The notes under the pieces: model-generated
Database searches by the model: none
Told to the model about the DNA's origin: nothing
Seen by the model: only the letters and a program-made list of their open reading frames with translations
From: Micromonospora gifhornensis
GTDB taxonomy: Bacteria; Actinomycetota; Actinomycetes; Mycobacteriales; Micromonosporaceae
Length of the DNA stretch: 64,000 bases
Assembly (NCBI RefSeq): GCF_016863515.1
Contig: NZ_BOPA01000015.1
Location: forward strand, 1 to 64,000
Direction of reading: 5' to 3'
In this document: in pieces, positions 1 through 8,982 of the stretch
Layout of the letters: the number at the start of each line of letters is the position of its first letter
Numbering within the stretch: position 1 is the stretch's first letter
Made by a program: the position numbers and the translations under genes

Positions 1-56
1 CGATCCAGGATCGAGTGGCTATTCGCCAATTCAATACCACTCGATCCTGGATCGAG
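1..56. repeat. Nested inverted repeat at window edge
   Basis: Bases 1-18 and 37-54 are perfect reverse complements separated by an 18-base AT-richer loop. Each arm also contains its own small palindrome (CGATCC-A-GGATCG at 1-13 and CTCGATCC-T-GGATCGAG at 40-56), so the arms can be read as inverted or direct copies. It lies 80 bases upstream of the M23 peptidase start and may continue left of the window. It could be a terminator for an upstream gene, an element end or a protein-binding site; the sequence alone does not decide. Confidence 0.75.
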
Positions 57-137
57 CGTGACCTTGGTGCCCGAGGGTGGGCGTGGGTCGCACCGTGTTC
101 GCTGACCGTCGGAGCAGCAGCGTTGTGGGGGTCTGAC

Positions 138-794
138 ATGCTTCGGGGCGTGACGACCGGCCGACCTCGAGGACACCGGCGACGCCGTCGGCGTCTGCCC
201 TGGCTGCTGCTGGTGGTCGGGCTGGTGGGGGTGCTCGGCGCGGTCGCGTACGTCGTGGTGCCGCAGGTGTTGCCGCCGGGGCCACGACCGTTGTTCCAGA
301 TGCCGGTGGGCTGCGGGGAGACCTGGCAGTTGGGCACCTATCCCGGTCACGGCGACAACGACGTGGACTTCTTCCCCCTCGACGGTGATCCGTGGGGGCA
401 GCCGGTGCTCGCCTCGTACGCGGGCACGGTGACCGTGGCGGGCATCAACGGGTCGCTCGGTGGGCGTACGCCGGAGGATCCGGACGGGCCTCGGGGTCGC
501 GGTGGCGGCTACTGGGTGAAGATCGACCACGGCGGGCGGTGGGAGACCCAGTACCTGCACCTGCTGGAACCGCCGATGGTGCAGGTCGGGCAGCGGGTCG
601 CCCAGGGGCAGCAGATCGGGCGGATCGGCAGCACCGGCAATTCCGGTGCCCCGCACCTGCACTACGAGCAGCGTGCGGGCTGGCGCAAGGTGGAGACCTG
701 GTTCGACGGTCAGCCGTCGGGCATCACCCACGACGACGCCGAGTACACCGTTCGATTGACAAGTAACAACTGCGCTGCCGGCGACCCGGGCTGA
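138..794 (+). CDS. Secreted or membrane-anchored M23 family metallopeptidase
   Basis: 218 residues. An Arg-rich N-terminus is followed by one hydrophobic segment (about residues 20-42), so the enzyme should sit outside the membrane. The C-terminal half is a LytM/M23 fold: an N-terminal His-Asp metal motif (GHGDNDVDF), a central GGGYWVKIDHGG strand and the HLHYE metal/catalytic motif near residue 175. M23 enzymes are zinc endopeptidases that cut peptidoglycan cross-bridges. I chose ATG 138 because a G-rich ribosome site lies 7 bases upstream and the membrane segment follows directly; an in-frame ATG at 15 would run through the inverted repeat and is less likely. The gene stands alone before the peptide transporter. 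Confidence 0.85.
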   Translation: MLRGVTTGRPRGHRRRRRRLPWLLLVVGLVGVLGAVAYVVVPQVLPPGPRPLFQMPVGCGETWQLGTYPGHGDNDVDFFPLDGDPWGQPVLASYAGTVTVAGINGSLGGRTPEDPDGPRGRGGGYWVKIDHGGRWETQYLHLLEPPMVQVGQRVAQGQQIGRIGSTGNSGAPHLHYEQRAGWRKVETWFDGQPSGITHDDAEYTVRLTSNNCAAGDPG

Positions 795-844
795 GACGGG
801 CCGGCGCGCACAAGGTCACATCTCGATGGCGATGCTCGTCGACT

Positions 845-861
845 GCAGGTCTCCAACCTGC
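845..861. other. Small hairpin upstream of peptide transporter
   Basis: GCAGGT and ACCTGC (845-850, 856-861) form a short perfect stem with a 5-base loop, 65 bases before the start of the peptide-binding protein gene. It may be an operator or a leader hairpin. Only the symmetry is seen. Confidence 0.4.
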
Positions 862-925
862 CGGTCGGATGGTTTGCGGTTAGCGTGGGGGCCGGCAGCA
901 GGCAGCAGAATCCAGGGGGAGGACC

Positions 926-2461
926 ATGTCCAGCACCAGATTCCGGTTGGCCGGGGCCACACTCGCGCTGACGCTCCTCGCGGCGGCCGGGTGCAGCGCG
1001 GGGGAGGGCGTCGATGTCGACGGCGGGAACGGGACCGCCGCGGGCGGTGTCCTCAACGCCGCCATCGGCGGTGAACCCGACCAGCTCGACCCGCACAAGA
1101 CCTCGGCCTACTACAGCTTCCAGGTGCTGGAGAACGTCTTCGACACCCTGGTGGAGCCGGACGCGAACCTGGAGATGCAGCCGTCGCTGGCCACCGAGTG
1201 GACCACCAGCGACGACCAGCTGACCTGGACGTTCACCCTGCGCGAGGGGGTCAAGTTCTCCGACGGTACGCCGTTGACCGCCGAGGACGTCGTCTACTCG
1301 TACAACCGGATCATCGACGAGAAGCTGAACACGGCGTACAAGTTCGGCACCGTCAAGTCGGTGGCCGCGTCGAACCCGACCACCGTGGTCATCACCCTGT
1401 CCGCGCCCACCCCGAATCTGCTGGCCAACCTGGGCGGCTTCAAGGGCGTGGCGATCGTGCAGAAGGCCAACGTGGAGTCCGGCGAGATCACCACCAAGCC
1501 GATCGGCAGTGGACCCTTCGCCATCGGCGGCTACACCTCCGGCGACAACATCCAGTTGGTCCGCAACGACAACTACTGGGGTGAGCGGCCCAAGCTCGAC
1601 GGGGTGCGGTTCACCTTCGTCAGCGACCCCACGGTGGCGTTGCAGAACCTGCGCGGCAACGAGGTGCAGTGGACCGACAACCTGCCGCCGCAGCAGGTGC
1701 CCGCGCTGCTCGACGGCGACGAGCCGACCGTCGAGTCGGTGCCGTCGACCGACTACTGGTACCTGGCCCTCAACCAGGCGCGTAAGCCGTACGACGACGT
1801 CAACGTGCGCCGGGCGATCGCGTTCGCGCTGGACCGCGAGGCGATCACCAAGGCCGCCAAGTTCGGGTTGGCCACGGTCAACCAGACGGCGATTCCGCAG
1901 AACAGCGCCTTCTACTACGAGTACGCCCCGTACTCGCACGATGTGAACCAGGCCCGGCAGCTGCTCGACCAGGCCGGGGTCAGTGACCTGACCATGGACC
2001 TGATGGTGACGAGCGAGTACCCGGAGACGGTCACCGCCGCCCAGGTCATCGCCTCACAGCTGGAAGCGATCGGCGTCAACGTCAAGATCCGTACGCTGGA
2101 CTTCGCGCAGTGGCTCGACGAGCAGGGCAACGGCAACTTCGACTCGTTCATGCTCGGCTGGCTGGGCAACATCGACCCGGACGAGTTCTACTACGCCCAG
2201 CACCACAGCGGCGGCACGTTCAACTTCCACAAGTACAACAACCCCGCCGTCGACCAACTGCTGGACCGGGCCCGCACGCAGACCGACCAGGGCGCCCGCA
2301 AGCAGCAGTACGAGCAGGTGGCCAAGCAGATCGTCGACGACGCCAGCTACATCTACCTCTACAACCCCGACGTGGCGCAGGGCTGGTCGAAACAGGTCAC
2401 CGGCTATCAGGTACGCACCGACCGGGCGATCCGGTTCCGCGACGTGGCGTTGACACGGTGA
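926..2461 (+). CDS. Peptide ABC transporter substrate-binding lipoprotein (DppA/OppA-like)
   Basis: 511 residues, SBP_bac_5 family. The first 23 residues form a lipoprotein signal with a lipobox ending AAAGC, so the mature protein is tethered by Cys23. Family features include the early DQLDPHKT segment, the LATEWTTS...TWTFTLREGVKFSDG block and a C-terminal YNPDV region. It should capture short peptides or a similar ligand for the permeases encoded just downstream. The ATG is preceded by a strong GGGGGAGGA ribosome site. It is first of five tightly spaced genes (18 bases to the next). Confidence 0.9.
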   Translation: MSSTRFRLAGATLALTLLAAAGCSAGEGVDVDGGNGTAAGGVLNAAIGGEPDQLDPHKTSAYYSFQVLENVFDTLVEPDANLEMQPSLATEWTTSDDQLTWTFTLREGVKFSDGTPLTAEDVVYSYNRIIDEKLNTAYKFGTVKSVAASNPTTVVITLSAPTPNLLANLGGFKGVAIVQKANVESGEITTKPIGSGPFAIGGYTSGDNIQLVRNDNYWGERPKLDGVRFTFVSDPTVALQNLRGNEVQWTDNLPPQQVPALLDGDEPTVESVPSTDYWYLALNQARKPYDDVNVRRAIAFALDREAITKAAKFGLATVNQTAIPQNSAFYYEYAPYSHDVNQARQLLDQAGVSDLTMDLMVTSEYPETVTAAQVIASQLEAIGVNVKIRTLDFAQWLDEQGNGNFDSFMLGWLGNIDPDEFYYAQHHSGGTFNFHKYNNPAVDQLLDRARTQTDQGARKQQYEQVAKQIVDDASYIYLYNPDVAQGWSKQVTGYQVRTDRAIRFRDVALTR

Positions 2462-2479
2462 GCGGGCAGGGGACCGCAG

Positions 2480-3424
2480 GTGGCCCGCTTCGTCATCCGC
2501 CGACTGCTCCAGTCCTGTGTGGTGCTGCTCGGCGTCACCCTCGTGGTGTTCCTGCTGCTGCAACTGGTGCCGGGTGACCCGGTCCGGGTGGCGCTGGGCA
2601 CCCGGTTCGACCCGCAGACCTACGAGGCGCTGCGGGCTCGGGCCGGGCTGGACCAGCCCCTGGTGGTGCAGTACTTCGACTATCTGCGGCGGGCGCTGAC
2701 CGGCGATCTGGGGGTCAGCTTCCGCAGCGGCCGGCCGGTCACCGCCATCGTGTTGGAGCGGCTGCCCGCGACGCTGTCGCTGGCCGTGACCGCTGTGCTG
2801 TTCGCGTTGGTGATCGCCCTGCCGCTGGGCATCGTGTCGGCCATGCGCAGCGGATCGTTCGTCGACCACGCGGCGCGGGTGTTCAGCCAGTTCGGCGTCT
2901 CGGTGCCGGATTTCTGGATGGGCATCATGGGCATCCTGCTCTTCGCCGGGGTGCTCGGCTGGCTGCCGCCGTCGGGGTACGTGGCGTTGACCGAGGACCC
3001 GGCCCGGTGGGCGTCGCACGTCGCCCTGCCGGCGGCGACCGTGGGCCTGGTGACCGCGTCGATCCTGACCCGGTTCATCCGCTCGTCGATGCTTGAGGTG
3101 CTGTCGGAGGACTACGTCCGTACCGCCGAGGCGAAGGGGCTGCGGACCCGGGTGGTGGTGTTGCGGCATGTGCTGCGCAACGCCCTGATCCCGGTGGTCA
3201 CCGTGGTGGCGGTGCAGTTGGCGAGCCTGCTCGGCGGGGTGATCGTGATCGAGGTGCTGTTCGCCTGGCCGGGCATCGGCCGGCTCACCTTCGACGCGGT
3301 CCAGGCCCGCGACTATCCCGTACTCCAGGGCGCGGTGTTGCTGGTCGCGGCGCTGTTCCTACTGGTCAACCTGTTGGTGGACATTCTCTATGCCCGCCTC
3401 GACCCGAGGATCACTGTCAAATGA
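2480..3424 (+). CDS. Peptide ABC transporter permease, DppB-like
   Basis: 314 residues, BPD_transp_1 fold. The N-terminal RFVIRRLLQ segment and first membrane helix, then the VVQYFDYLRRALTGDLGVSF loop, are characteristic of DppB/OppB. The EAA-type loop reads YVRTAEAKGL...RHVLRNALIPV, which docks on the ATPases. About six membrane helices. GTG start; its TGA overlaps the ATG of the next permease by four bases, implying translational coupling. Confidence 0.93.
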   Translation: MARFVIRRLLQSCVVLLGVTLVVFLLLQLVPGDPVRVALGTRFDPQTYEALRARAGLDQPLVVQYFDYLRRALTGDLGVSFRSGRPVTAIVLERLPATLSLAVTAVLFALVIALPLGIVSAMRSGSFVDHAARVFSQFGVSVPDFWMGIMGILLFAGVLGWLPPSGYVALTEDPARWASHVALPAATVGLVTASILTRFIRSSMLEVLSEDYVRTAEAKGLRTRVVVLRHVLRNALIPVVTVVAVQLASLLGGVIVIEVLFAWPGIGRLTFDAVQARDYPVLQGAVLLVAALFLLVNLLVDILYARLDPRITVK

Positions 3425-4314
3425 GCGCGCCGACGGTCAGCCCGAGCGAGGGGCAGTTGCGGCGTGCCGCGTCGGCGTTGCGCCACGACCCGCTGGCCCT
3501 GACCGGCGCCGCGGTCCTGGTGCTGCTGGTCGTGGTCGGGGTGGCCGGGCCGTGGCTGGCACCGTCCGGCATCAACGACGTGGACGTCGACCGGATGCTG
3601 CAGGCGCCCAGTTGGGCGCATCCGTTCGGCACCGACGAACTCGGCCGCGACGTGCTCAGCCGGGTCATGGTCGCCGCCCGGGTGTCCCTTCAGGTCGGCG
3701 CGGTCAGCGTCGGCATCGCCCTGCTCGCCGGGGTCACCCTCGGCCTGTTCGCCGGCTACTACCGGGGCTGGGTGGACAACCTGCTGATGCGCTGCATGGA
3801 CGTGCTGTTCGCGTTCCCGGTGCTGCTGCTCGCGGTGGCCATCGTGGCGGTGCTCGGGCCGGGCCTGCTCACCGCGATGATCGCCATCGGGGTGGTCTAC
3901 ACGCCGATTTTCGCCCGGGTCACCCGGGCCGGTGTGCTCTCGGTGCGGGAGCAGGTCTTCGTCCGGGCTGCGGTTTCCATCGGCGCGTCCGACCTGCGGA
4001 TCATGCGTCGGCACGTGTTGCCGAACATCGCCGCGCCGCTGATCGTGCAGACGTCGTTGTCGCTGGCCTTCGCGATCCTGTCCGAGGCGGCGCTGTCCTT
4101 CCTCGGTCTCGGGGTGCAGCCGCCGGCCCCCGCCTGGGGTCGGATGCTCTACGACGGTCGGGGTTTCGTCACCGACGCCTGGTGGCTGGGTGTCTTTCCG
4201 GGTGCCGCCATCTTCTGCACCGTGCTGGCGTTCAACCTGGTCGGTGACGCGTTGCGTGACGTGCTCGACCCCCGTCAGTTGACTGTCAACGAGGCCAGGA
4301 GGAGCACCGGATGA
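3421..4314 (+). CDS. Peptide ABC transporter permease, DppC-like
   Basis: 297 residues. It has the DppC N-terminal helix and the HPFGTDELGRDVLSRV signature found in nearly all DppC/OppC proteins, then an EAA loop (VRAAVSIGASDLRIMRRHVLPN) and a terminal DVLDPRQ. It pairs with the DppB-like partner to form the channel. Both ends use four-base ATGA overlaps with neighbours. Confidence 0.94.
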   Translation: MSAPTVSPSEGQLRRAASALRHDPLALTGAAVLVLLVVVGVAGPWLAPSGINDVDVDRMLQAPSWAHPFGTDELGRDVLSRVMVAARVSLQVGAVSVGIALLAGVTLGLFAGYYRGWVDNLLMRCMDVLFAFPVLLLAVAIVAVLGPGLLTAMIAIGVVYTPIFARVTRAGVLSVREQVFVRAAVSIGASDLRIMRRHVLPNIAAPLIVQTSLSLAFAILSEAALSFLGLGVQPPAPAWGRMLYDGRGFVTDAWWLGVFPGAAIFCTVLAFNLVGDALRDVLDPRQLTVNEARRSTG

Positions 4315-5297
4315 GCGATGCCGTACTGGCCGTGTCGGGGCTCACCGTCACCATCGGCACCCGGCGTGGTCCGGCCCGCGCCGTGGCCGGGGTCGACTGG
4401 TCGGTCCAGGCGGGGCAGACCCTCGCCCTGGTCGGCGAGTCGGGCAGCGGCAAGAGCATGAGCGTGCTCGCCGCCACCGGCCTGGCGCCGCGCGCCGCCC
4501 GGGTGACCGGCAGCGTACGGCTGCTCGGGTCGGACTTCACCGCGTTACCGGCGGACCGGCGGCGGCGGATGCGGGGTCGGCACGTCGGGTTCGTCTTCCA
4601 GGATCCGATGACCTCACTCAATCCGGTGTTGAGCGTGGGTCGGCAGGTCGCCGAGGCCGGCGAGGAACACCTCGGGTTGACCCGGCGGGCCGCCCGTACC
4701 CGCGCCATCGAGCTGCTCGACCTGGTCGGCATCCCGTCGGCCGCGCAACGGGTGGACGCCTACCCGCACCAGTTCTCCGGCGGCATGCGCCAACGGGTGG
4801 TCATCGCCATGGCGTTGGCCTGCGAACCGGATCTGCTGATCGCCGACGAGCCGACCACCGCGCTGGACGTCACCACCCAGGCCCAGATCGTCGAGCTGGT
4901 CGCCGACCTGCAACAGCGCCTCGGCACCGCGGTCGTCTGGATCACCCACGACCTGGGCGTGGTCGCCGGCATCGCGGACACGGTGGCGGTGATGTACGCC
5001 GGGCGGATCGTCGAACAGGGGCCGGTCGAGGCGGTGTTCGACCGGCCGGGGCACCCGTACACCTCGGCTCTGCTCGCCGCCCGACCTGAGCCGGGGGCCG
5101 GCGGTGGCGACCTGGTCACCATCGCCGGCGCGCCACCCAGCCCGCACGACCTACCTGCCGGCTGTGCCTTCTGGCCCCGCTGCCCGGTGCGCGGCGACGC
5201 CCGATGCGAGCACGAGCTGCCGCCGCTGGTCCCGGTTGCCGGCGCACATCACGTCCGCACCTTCTACCCGCAGCGACCCGACGGGGAGGGCCGATGA
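4311..5297 (+). CDS. Peptide ABC transporter ATPase, DppD-like
   Basis: 328 residues. Walker A GESGSGKS (42-49), signature FSGGMRQR, Walker [13 protein letters not shown] and switch His (WITHDLG) are intact. The C-terminus carries the oligopeptide-transporter ATPase extension with a Cys cluster (GCAFWPRCP...CEHE) often linked to an iron-sulfur site in DppD/F proteins. It powers uptake with the following DppF-like subunit. Confidence 0.93.
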   Translation: MSDAVLAVSGLTVTIGTRRGPARAVAGVDWSVQAGQTLALVGESGSGKSMSVLAATGLAPRAARVTGSVRLLGSDFTALPADRRRRMRGRHVGFVFQDPMTSLNPVLSVGRQVAEAGEEHLGLTRRAARTRAIELLDLVGIPSAAQRVDAYPHQFSGGMRQRVVIAMALACEPDLLIADEPTTALDVTTQAQIVELVADLQQRLGTAVVWITHDLGVVAGIADTVAVMYAGRIVEQGPVEAVFDRPGHPYTSALLAARPEPGAGGGDLVTIAGAPPSPHDLPAGCAFWPRCPVRGDARCEHELPPLVPVAGAHHVRTFYPQRPDGEGR

Positions 5298-6316
5298 AGC
5301 GCGGTGAGGTGCAGGTGCCGATGCAGCGGGGATCGGCCGACGTGGTCGCCGAACTCGACGACCTGCGGGTCTGGTTCCCGACCTCGGCCGGTGTGGTCCG
5401 GGCGGTCGACGGGGTGTCCTTGCAGGTACGCCGGGGCGAGACGCTGGGGCTGGTGGGGGAGTCGGGCAGCGGCAAGTCGACAACCGGTCTGGCGCTGCTG
5501 CGCCTGGTCGATCCCACCACGGGCAGTGTCCGGGTGGCCGGGCAGGACGTGACCGGCTGGTCACGTCGGCAGCTGCGGGCGTTGCGGCGTCGGGTCGCCA
5601 TGGTGTTCCAGGATCCGCAGGCGTCGCTCGACCCGCGCCGTACCGTCGGGTCCAGCATCGCCGAACCGTTGATCGTGCACCGGCTCGTCGACAGCTCCGC
5701 CGCTCGTCGTCGCCGCGTCGAGGAACTGCTCGACGCGGTGGGTCTGCGACGGGACCTGGCCGACCGGCACCCGCACGAGCTCTCCGGCGGCCAGCGGCAG
5801 CGGGTGGGTATCGCCCGCGCGCTCGCCGGCGAGCCGGACCTGATCGTCCTCGACGAGCCGATAGCCTCGCTCGATCTCAGCGTGCAGGCGCAGATCATGA
5901 ATCTGCTGCGCGGGCTGCAACGGGACCTGGGACTGACCTACCTGTTCATCGCCCACGACCTGGCCGCCGTCGAGCACATGAGCGACCGGATGGCGGTGAT
6001 GTATCTGGGTCGCATCGTGGAGAGCGGCACACCGGCGCAGATCTGGCGGGAGCCCGCGCATCCGTACACCGCCGCGCTGCTGTCGGCGATTCCGGTGGCG
6101 GATCCGCAGGTCGAGCGGGAACGTCGGCGGGTCATCCTCAGCGGGGACATTCCCAGCCCGGTCGACCCGCCCAGTGGCTGCCGGTTCCGGACCCGCTGCC
6201 CGCAGGCCCGACCCGACTGCGCCGAGACCGACCCGGCGCTCGTCGAGGTCGCCGCCGGGCACCGGGCCGCCTGCCTGTACGCGGGAGAGGCCGTACGGGC
6301 GATGCGCGTCTCCTGA
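5294..6316 (+). CDS. Peptide ABC transporter ATPase, DppF-like
   Basis: About 340 residues from ATG 5294, which overlaps the upstream stop in an ATGA; an upstream in-frame start at 5204 would overlap the previous gene by 94 bases and is not favoured. Intact Walker A (GESGSGKST), signature [15 protein letters not shown], Walker B LIVLDEPIASLD and IAHDLA switch, plus the C-terminal GCRFRTRCP cysteine region of the family. Last gene of the peptide operon. Confidence 0.92.
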   Translation: MKRGEVQVPMQRGSADVVAELDDLRVWFPTSAGVVRAVDGVSLQVRRGETLGLVGESGSGKSTTGLALLRLVDPTTGSVRVAGQDVTGWSRRQLRALRRRVAMVFQDPQASLDPRRTVGSSIAEPLIVHRLVDSSAARRRRVEELLDAVGLRRDLADRHPHELSGGQRQRVGIARALAGEPDLIVLDEPIASLDLSVQAQIMNLLRGLQRDLGLTYLFIAHDLAAVEHMSDRMAVMYLGRIVESGTPAQIWREPAHPYTAALLSAIPVADPQVERERRRVILSGDIPSPVDPPSGCRFRTRCPQARPDCAETDPALVEVAAGHRAACLYAGEAVRAMRVS

Positions 6317-6339
6317 CGCCTCCGCCGGCACCATGGCAC

Positions 6340-6396
6340 TTGACGCGCCGTACGACCTTGTCCAGTATCCCTATATGTTCGATGGAGTATGTAGGG
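6340..6396 (+). promoter_or_regulatory. Promoter and candidate Rrf2 operator before the Rrf2 gene
   Basis: TTGACG (6340-6345), a 17-base spacer and CAGTAT (6363-6368) make a plausible sigma-70-type promoter. Directly after the -10, bases 6369-6396 form an imperfect palindrome beginning CCCTATAT and ending GTATGTAGGG. A related 28-base element occurs at 7059-7086 before the sulfate transporter (about 19 of 28 positions match). The placement at the transcription start fits autorepression. Confidence 0.6.
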
Positions 6397-6412
6397 CACC
6401 GGGGACGTAGGC

Positions 6413-6868
6413 GTGTACGTGTCAGCGCGATCGGACTACGCCGTACGAGCCATGTTGGCGATGGCGCAGCAGCACCCGGCCCTGGTGAAGGCGGCGGCGC
6501 TCGCGGCCAGCCAGGACATCCCGTACTCCTTCCTGCAGGGCATCCTGCTGGATCTGCGCCGTGCCGGTCTGCTGCACAGCGCACGCGGTTCCGACGGTGG
6601 ATACGCGCTGACCAGGGCACCGGAGGAGATCACCGTCGGTGACGTGCTGCGGGCCACCGGCGGGCCGCTGACCACGGTTCGGGGGGCCCCGGCCGAGGTG
6701 GCGACGTATCACGGGGTGGCCGCCGGGCTGGGTGAGGTGTGGCAGTCGGTGCACCGCGCGATCGAGCGGGTGGTCGACCGGTCCAGCCTCGCCGACCTGC
6801 TCGTGACCGTCGACCGCTCGGCGGATGCCCACGCCGGTCGGGTCCGCACCCGGTCCGTCCCGGACTAA
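6413..6868 (+). CDS. Rrf2 family transcriptional regulator, probable sulfur regulator
   Basis: 151 residues. The N-terminal winged helix (SARSDYAVRAMLAMA, then IPYSFLQGILLDLRRAGLLHSARGSDGGYALTR with helix 3 and the wing) is typical Rrf2. The protein contains no cysteine, so unlike IscR or NsrR it cannot bind an iron-sulfur cluster through the usual three Cys. This resembles CymR-type Rrf2 regulators of sulfur metabolism, and the next operon is a sulfate transporter. GTG 6413 is used; GTG 6419 is an alternative. That it represses the sulfate operon through the shared palindrome is inference. Confidence 0.85.
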   Translation: MYVSARSDYAVRAMLAMAQQHPALVKAAALAASQDIPYSFLQGILLDLRRAGLLHSARGSDGGYALTRAPEEITVGDVLRATGGPLTTVRGAPAEVATYHGVAAGLGEVWQSVHRAIERVVDRSSLADLLVTVDRSADAHAGRVRTRSVPD

Positions 6869-7058
6869 GGCTTGAAATCCTGTCGAGTTAGTGGGATATT
6901 CGGTGCGCGGTCGGGCAGGCGATCGATGCTGCCGCGCCGGCGTGAGCCGGGCGCGTCGGGATCGCGTCGTCGCACCGTTGTCGGCCGGGCACCGAGGCCC
7001 GGTCCGTGACCGCGATCCAACGCTGCATTTCCTGCTGGTAGCCCAAAACGGGCATATT

Positions 7059-7086
7059 CCCTATCTAGTCGGTCGGATATATAGAG
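7059..7086 (+). promoter_or_regulatory. Candidate Rrf2 operator before sulfate transporter operon
   Basis: A 28-base element starting CCCTATCTAG and ending GATATATAGAG matches the element at 6369-6396 in spacing and in both outer arms. It lies 32 bases before the start codon of the sulfate-binding protein, in an AT-rich patch (TATCTAGT, ATATATAG) that may also hold the -10. The rest of 6869-7117 shows no gene. Confidence 0.55.
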
Positions 7087-7117
7087 TGCGGGCGCGCACT
7101 GGAGGAGGACACCTGCG

Positions 7118-8137
7118 ATGAGGCTCCGGATCAGAACGGCCATCGCTGCAGCCATGGTCACCGGCCTGGCCCTGTCGGGCTGCGGCGGCGGCACCTCGGC
7201 GGGTGACTCCAGCACGTTGAACATCGTCGGATTCGCGGTGCCCGAGGCGGCCAACAAGGCCATCGCCGCGGAATGGAACAAGACCGAGGCGGGCAAGGGC
7301 GTACGGTTCAAGTCCTCCTACGGCGCCTCCGGCGACCAGAGTCGCGCGGTGGTATCCGGCCTCAAGGCCGACTACGTGCACTTCTCCGTCAGCAGCGACG
7401 TGACCCGCCTGGTCGACGCCGGTCTGGTCGACGAGAGCTGGGACGACGGCCCGAACAAGGGCATCGTCTCCTCGTCGGTCGTGGTCCTGGCCGTCCGCAA
7501 GGGCAACCCCAAGAACATCCAGGGCTGGGACGACCTGATCAAGCCCGGCATCGGCATCGTCACGCCCAACCCGGCCTCCTCCGGCGCCGCCCGCTGGAAC
7601 GCCCTCGCCGCCTGGGGCCACATCGCCGCCAACGGTGGCACCGACGCCCAGGCCGAGGAGTTCCTCACCAAGCTGTTCGCCAACGTGGTGTCGCTGCCGG
7701 GCAGCGGCCGGGACGCCACCACCACCTTCCTCGGTGGCACCGGTGACGTGCTGCTGGCCTACGAGAACGAGACGATCCTGGCCCGGCAGAACGGCGAGGA
7801 TCTCGACTGGATCCTGCCTCCCACCACCATCCTGATCCAGAACCCGGGCGCCGTTCTCTCCGACGCGGACCCGAAGGCGAAGGAGTGGCTGGACTTCGTA
7901 CTCGGCCCGCAGGGCCAGCGGCAGTTCGCCCTGACCGGCTTCCGCCCGATCATCGACGGCGTCGACACCAGCGACATCGAGGGCGCGCTCGACCCGGCCA
8001 ACCCGTTCCCGGCCCCGCAGAAGCTGCTCACCGTCGACACGGACTTCGAGAGCTGGTCGGCGCTGTCCAAGAAGTTCTTCGACGAGAACGAGGGCATCAT
8101 CACCAAGGTCATCGCGGCCTCCGGGAAGGCGAAGTGA
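7118..8137 (+). CDS. Sulfate ABC transporter substrate-binding lipoprotein
   Basis: 339 residues, Sbp/CysP family. Signal peptide with lipobox LSGC, so membrane-tethered at about Cys22. Family markers: SYGASGDQSRAVVSGLKADYVHFS, the GNPKNIQGWDDL block and TPNPASSGAARWN, a loop that contacts the oxyanion in sulfate-binding proteins. It delivers sulfate (possibly thiosulfate) to CysTW. A GGAGGA ribosome site precedes the ATG. Its stop overlaps the next start by four bases. Confidence 0.92.
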   Translation: MRLRIRTAIAAAMVTGLALSGCGGGTSAGDSSTLNIVGFAVPEAANKAIAAEWNKTEAGKGVRFKSSYGASGDQSRAVVSGLKADYVHFSVSSDVTRLVDAGLVDESWDDGPNKGIVSSSVVVLAVRKGNPKNIQGWDDLIKPGIGIVTPNPASSGAARWNALAAWGHIAANGGTDAQAEEFLTKLFANVVSLPGSGRDATTTFLGGTGDVLLAYENETILARQNGEDLDWILPPTTILIQNPGAVLSDADPKAKEWLDFVLGPQGQRQFALTGFRPIIDGVDTSDIEGALDPANPFPAPQKLLTVDTDFESWSALSKKFFDENEGIITKVIAASGKAK

Positions 8138-8982
8138 CCTCGGCAACCCTCGCTCCGGACCGACCGGCGGCCCCCCGCCGGTCGGTCCGCAGCGGCCTGC
8201 CGCTGACCCGGGTGTCCGGGCTGGGCCTCGGCGTGGCCATGGTGTGGTTCAGCCTGCTCGTGCTGATCCCGCTGGCCGCCGTCGCGGTGACCGCCGCCGA
8301 GGGCGGCTGGGCCGGCTTCTGGCGGTCGGTGACCAACGAGCAGACCGCCGCCACCATCCGGCTGACCGTCGGCACCGCCCTGCTCGTCACCCTGGTCAAC
8401 ATCGTGATGGGCACCCTGATCGCCTGGGTGCTGGTCCGCGACAGGTTCTTCGGCAAGCGGGCGCTGGAGATCCTCATCGACGTGCCGTTCGCGTTGCCGA
8501 CGATCGTCGCCGGCCTGGTGCTGCTCTCGCTGTACGGGCCGACCAGCCCGCTCGGGGTCAACATCGCCAACACCCGGATCGCGGTCTTCCTCGCCTTCCT
8601 CTTCGTCACCCTGCCGTTCATCGTCCGGACCGTGCAGCCGGTGCTGGCCGAACTCGACCCGGAGGTGGAGGAGGCCGCCGCGTCGCTGGGAGCCAGCCGG
8701 TACACCACCTTCCGGCGCATCGTGCTGCCGAGCCTCACCCCGGCCATCGCCGCGGGCGCGGCGTTGTCGTTCGCCCGCGCCGTCGGCGAGTACGGCTCAC
8801 TGGTGCTGCTCACCGGCAACCTGCCGATGCGCACCGAGGTGGCCTCCGTACGCATCCTCAGCAGCATCGAGAACGACAACATCGACAGCGCGGCGGCGGT
8901 CGCGGTGGTGCTGCTGGCCATCTCGTTGGCCGTCATCGTCGTGCTCGACGTCATCCAGCGGAGGGTGGTACGCCGTGGCTGA
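8134..8982 (+). CDS. cysT: Sulfate ABC transporter permease CysT
   Basis: About 282 residues. I start it at GTG 8134, which overlaps the previous TGA; an earlier in-frame ATG at 7885 would lie inside the binding-protein gene. Six predicted helices and the conserved segments DVPFALPTIVAGL, EEAAASLGASRYTTFRRIVLPSL (EAA loop) and ARAVGEYGSLVLLTGNLP are those of CysT. Overlaps cysW by eight bases. Confidence 0.92.
   Translation: MTSATLAPDRPAAPRRSVRSGLPLTRVSGLGLGVAMVWFSLLVLIPLAAVAVTAAEGGWAGFWRSVTNEQTAATIRLTVGTALLVTLVNIVMGTLIAWVLVRDRFFGKRALEILIDVPFALPTIVAGLVLLSLYGPTSPLGVNIANTRIAVFLAFLFVTLPFIVRTVQPVLAELDPEVEEAAASLGASRYTTFRRIVLPSLTPAIAAGAALSFARAVGEYGSLVLLTGNLPMRTEVASVRILSSIENDNIDSAAAVAVVLLAISLAVIVVLDVIQRRVVRRG

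Noticed and set aside
6891..6905. Third Rrf2 element (GGGATATTCGG)
   Set aside because: Only one half site is recognisable, so it cannot be distinguished from chance.
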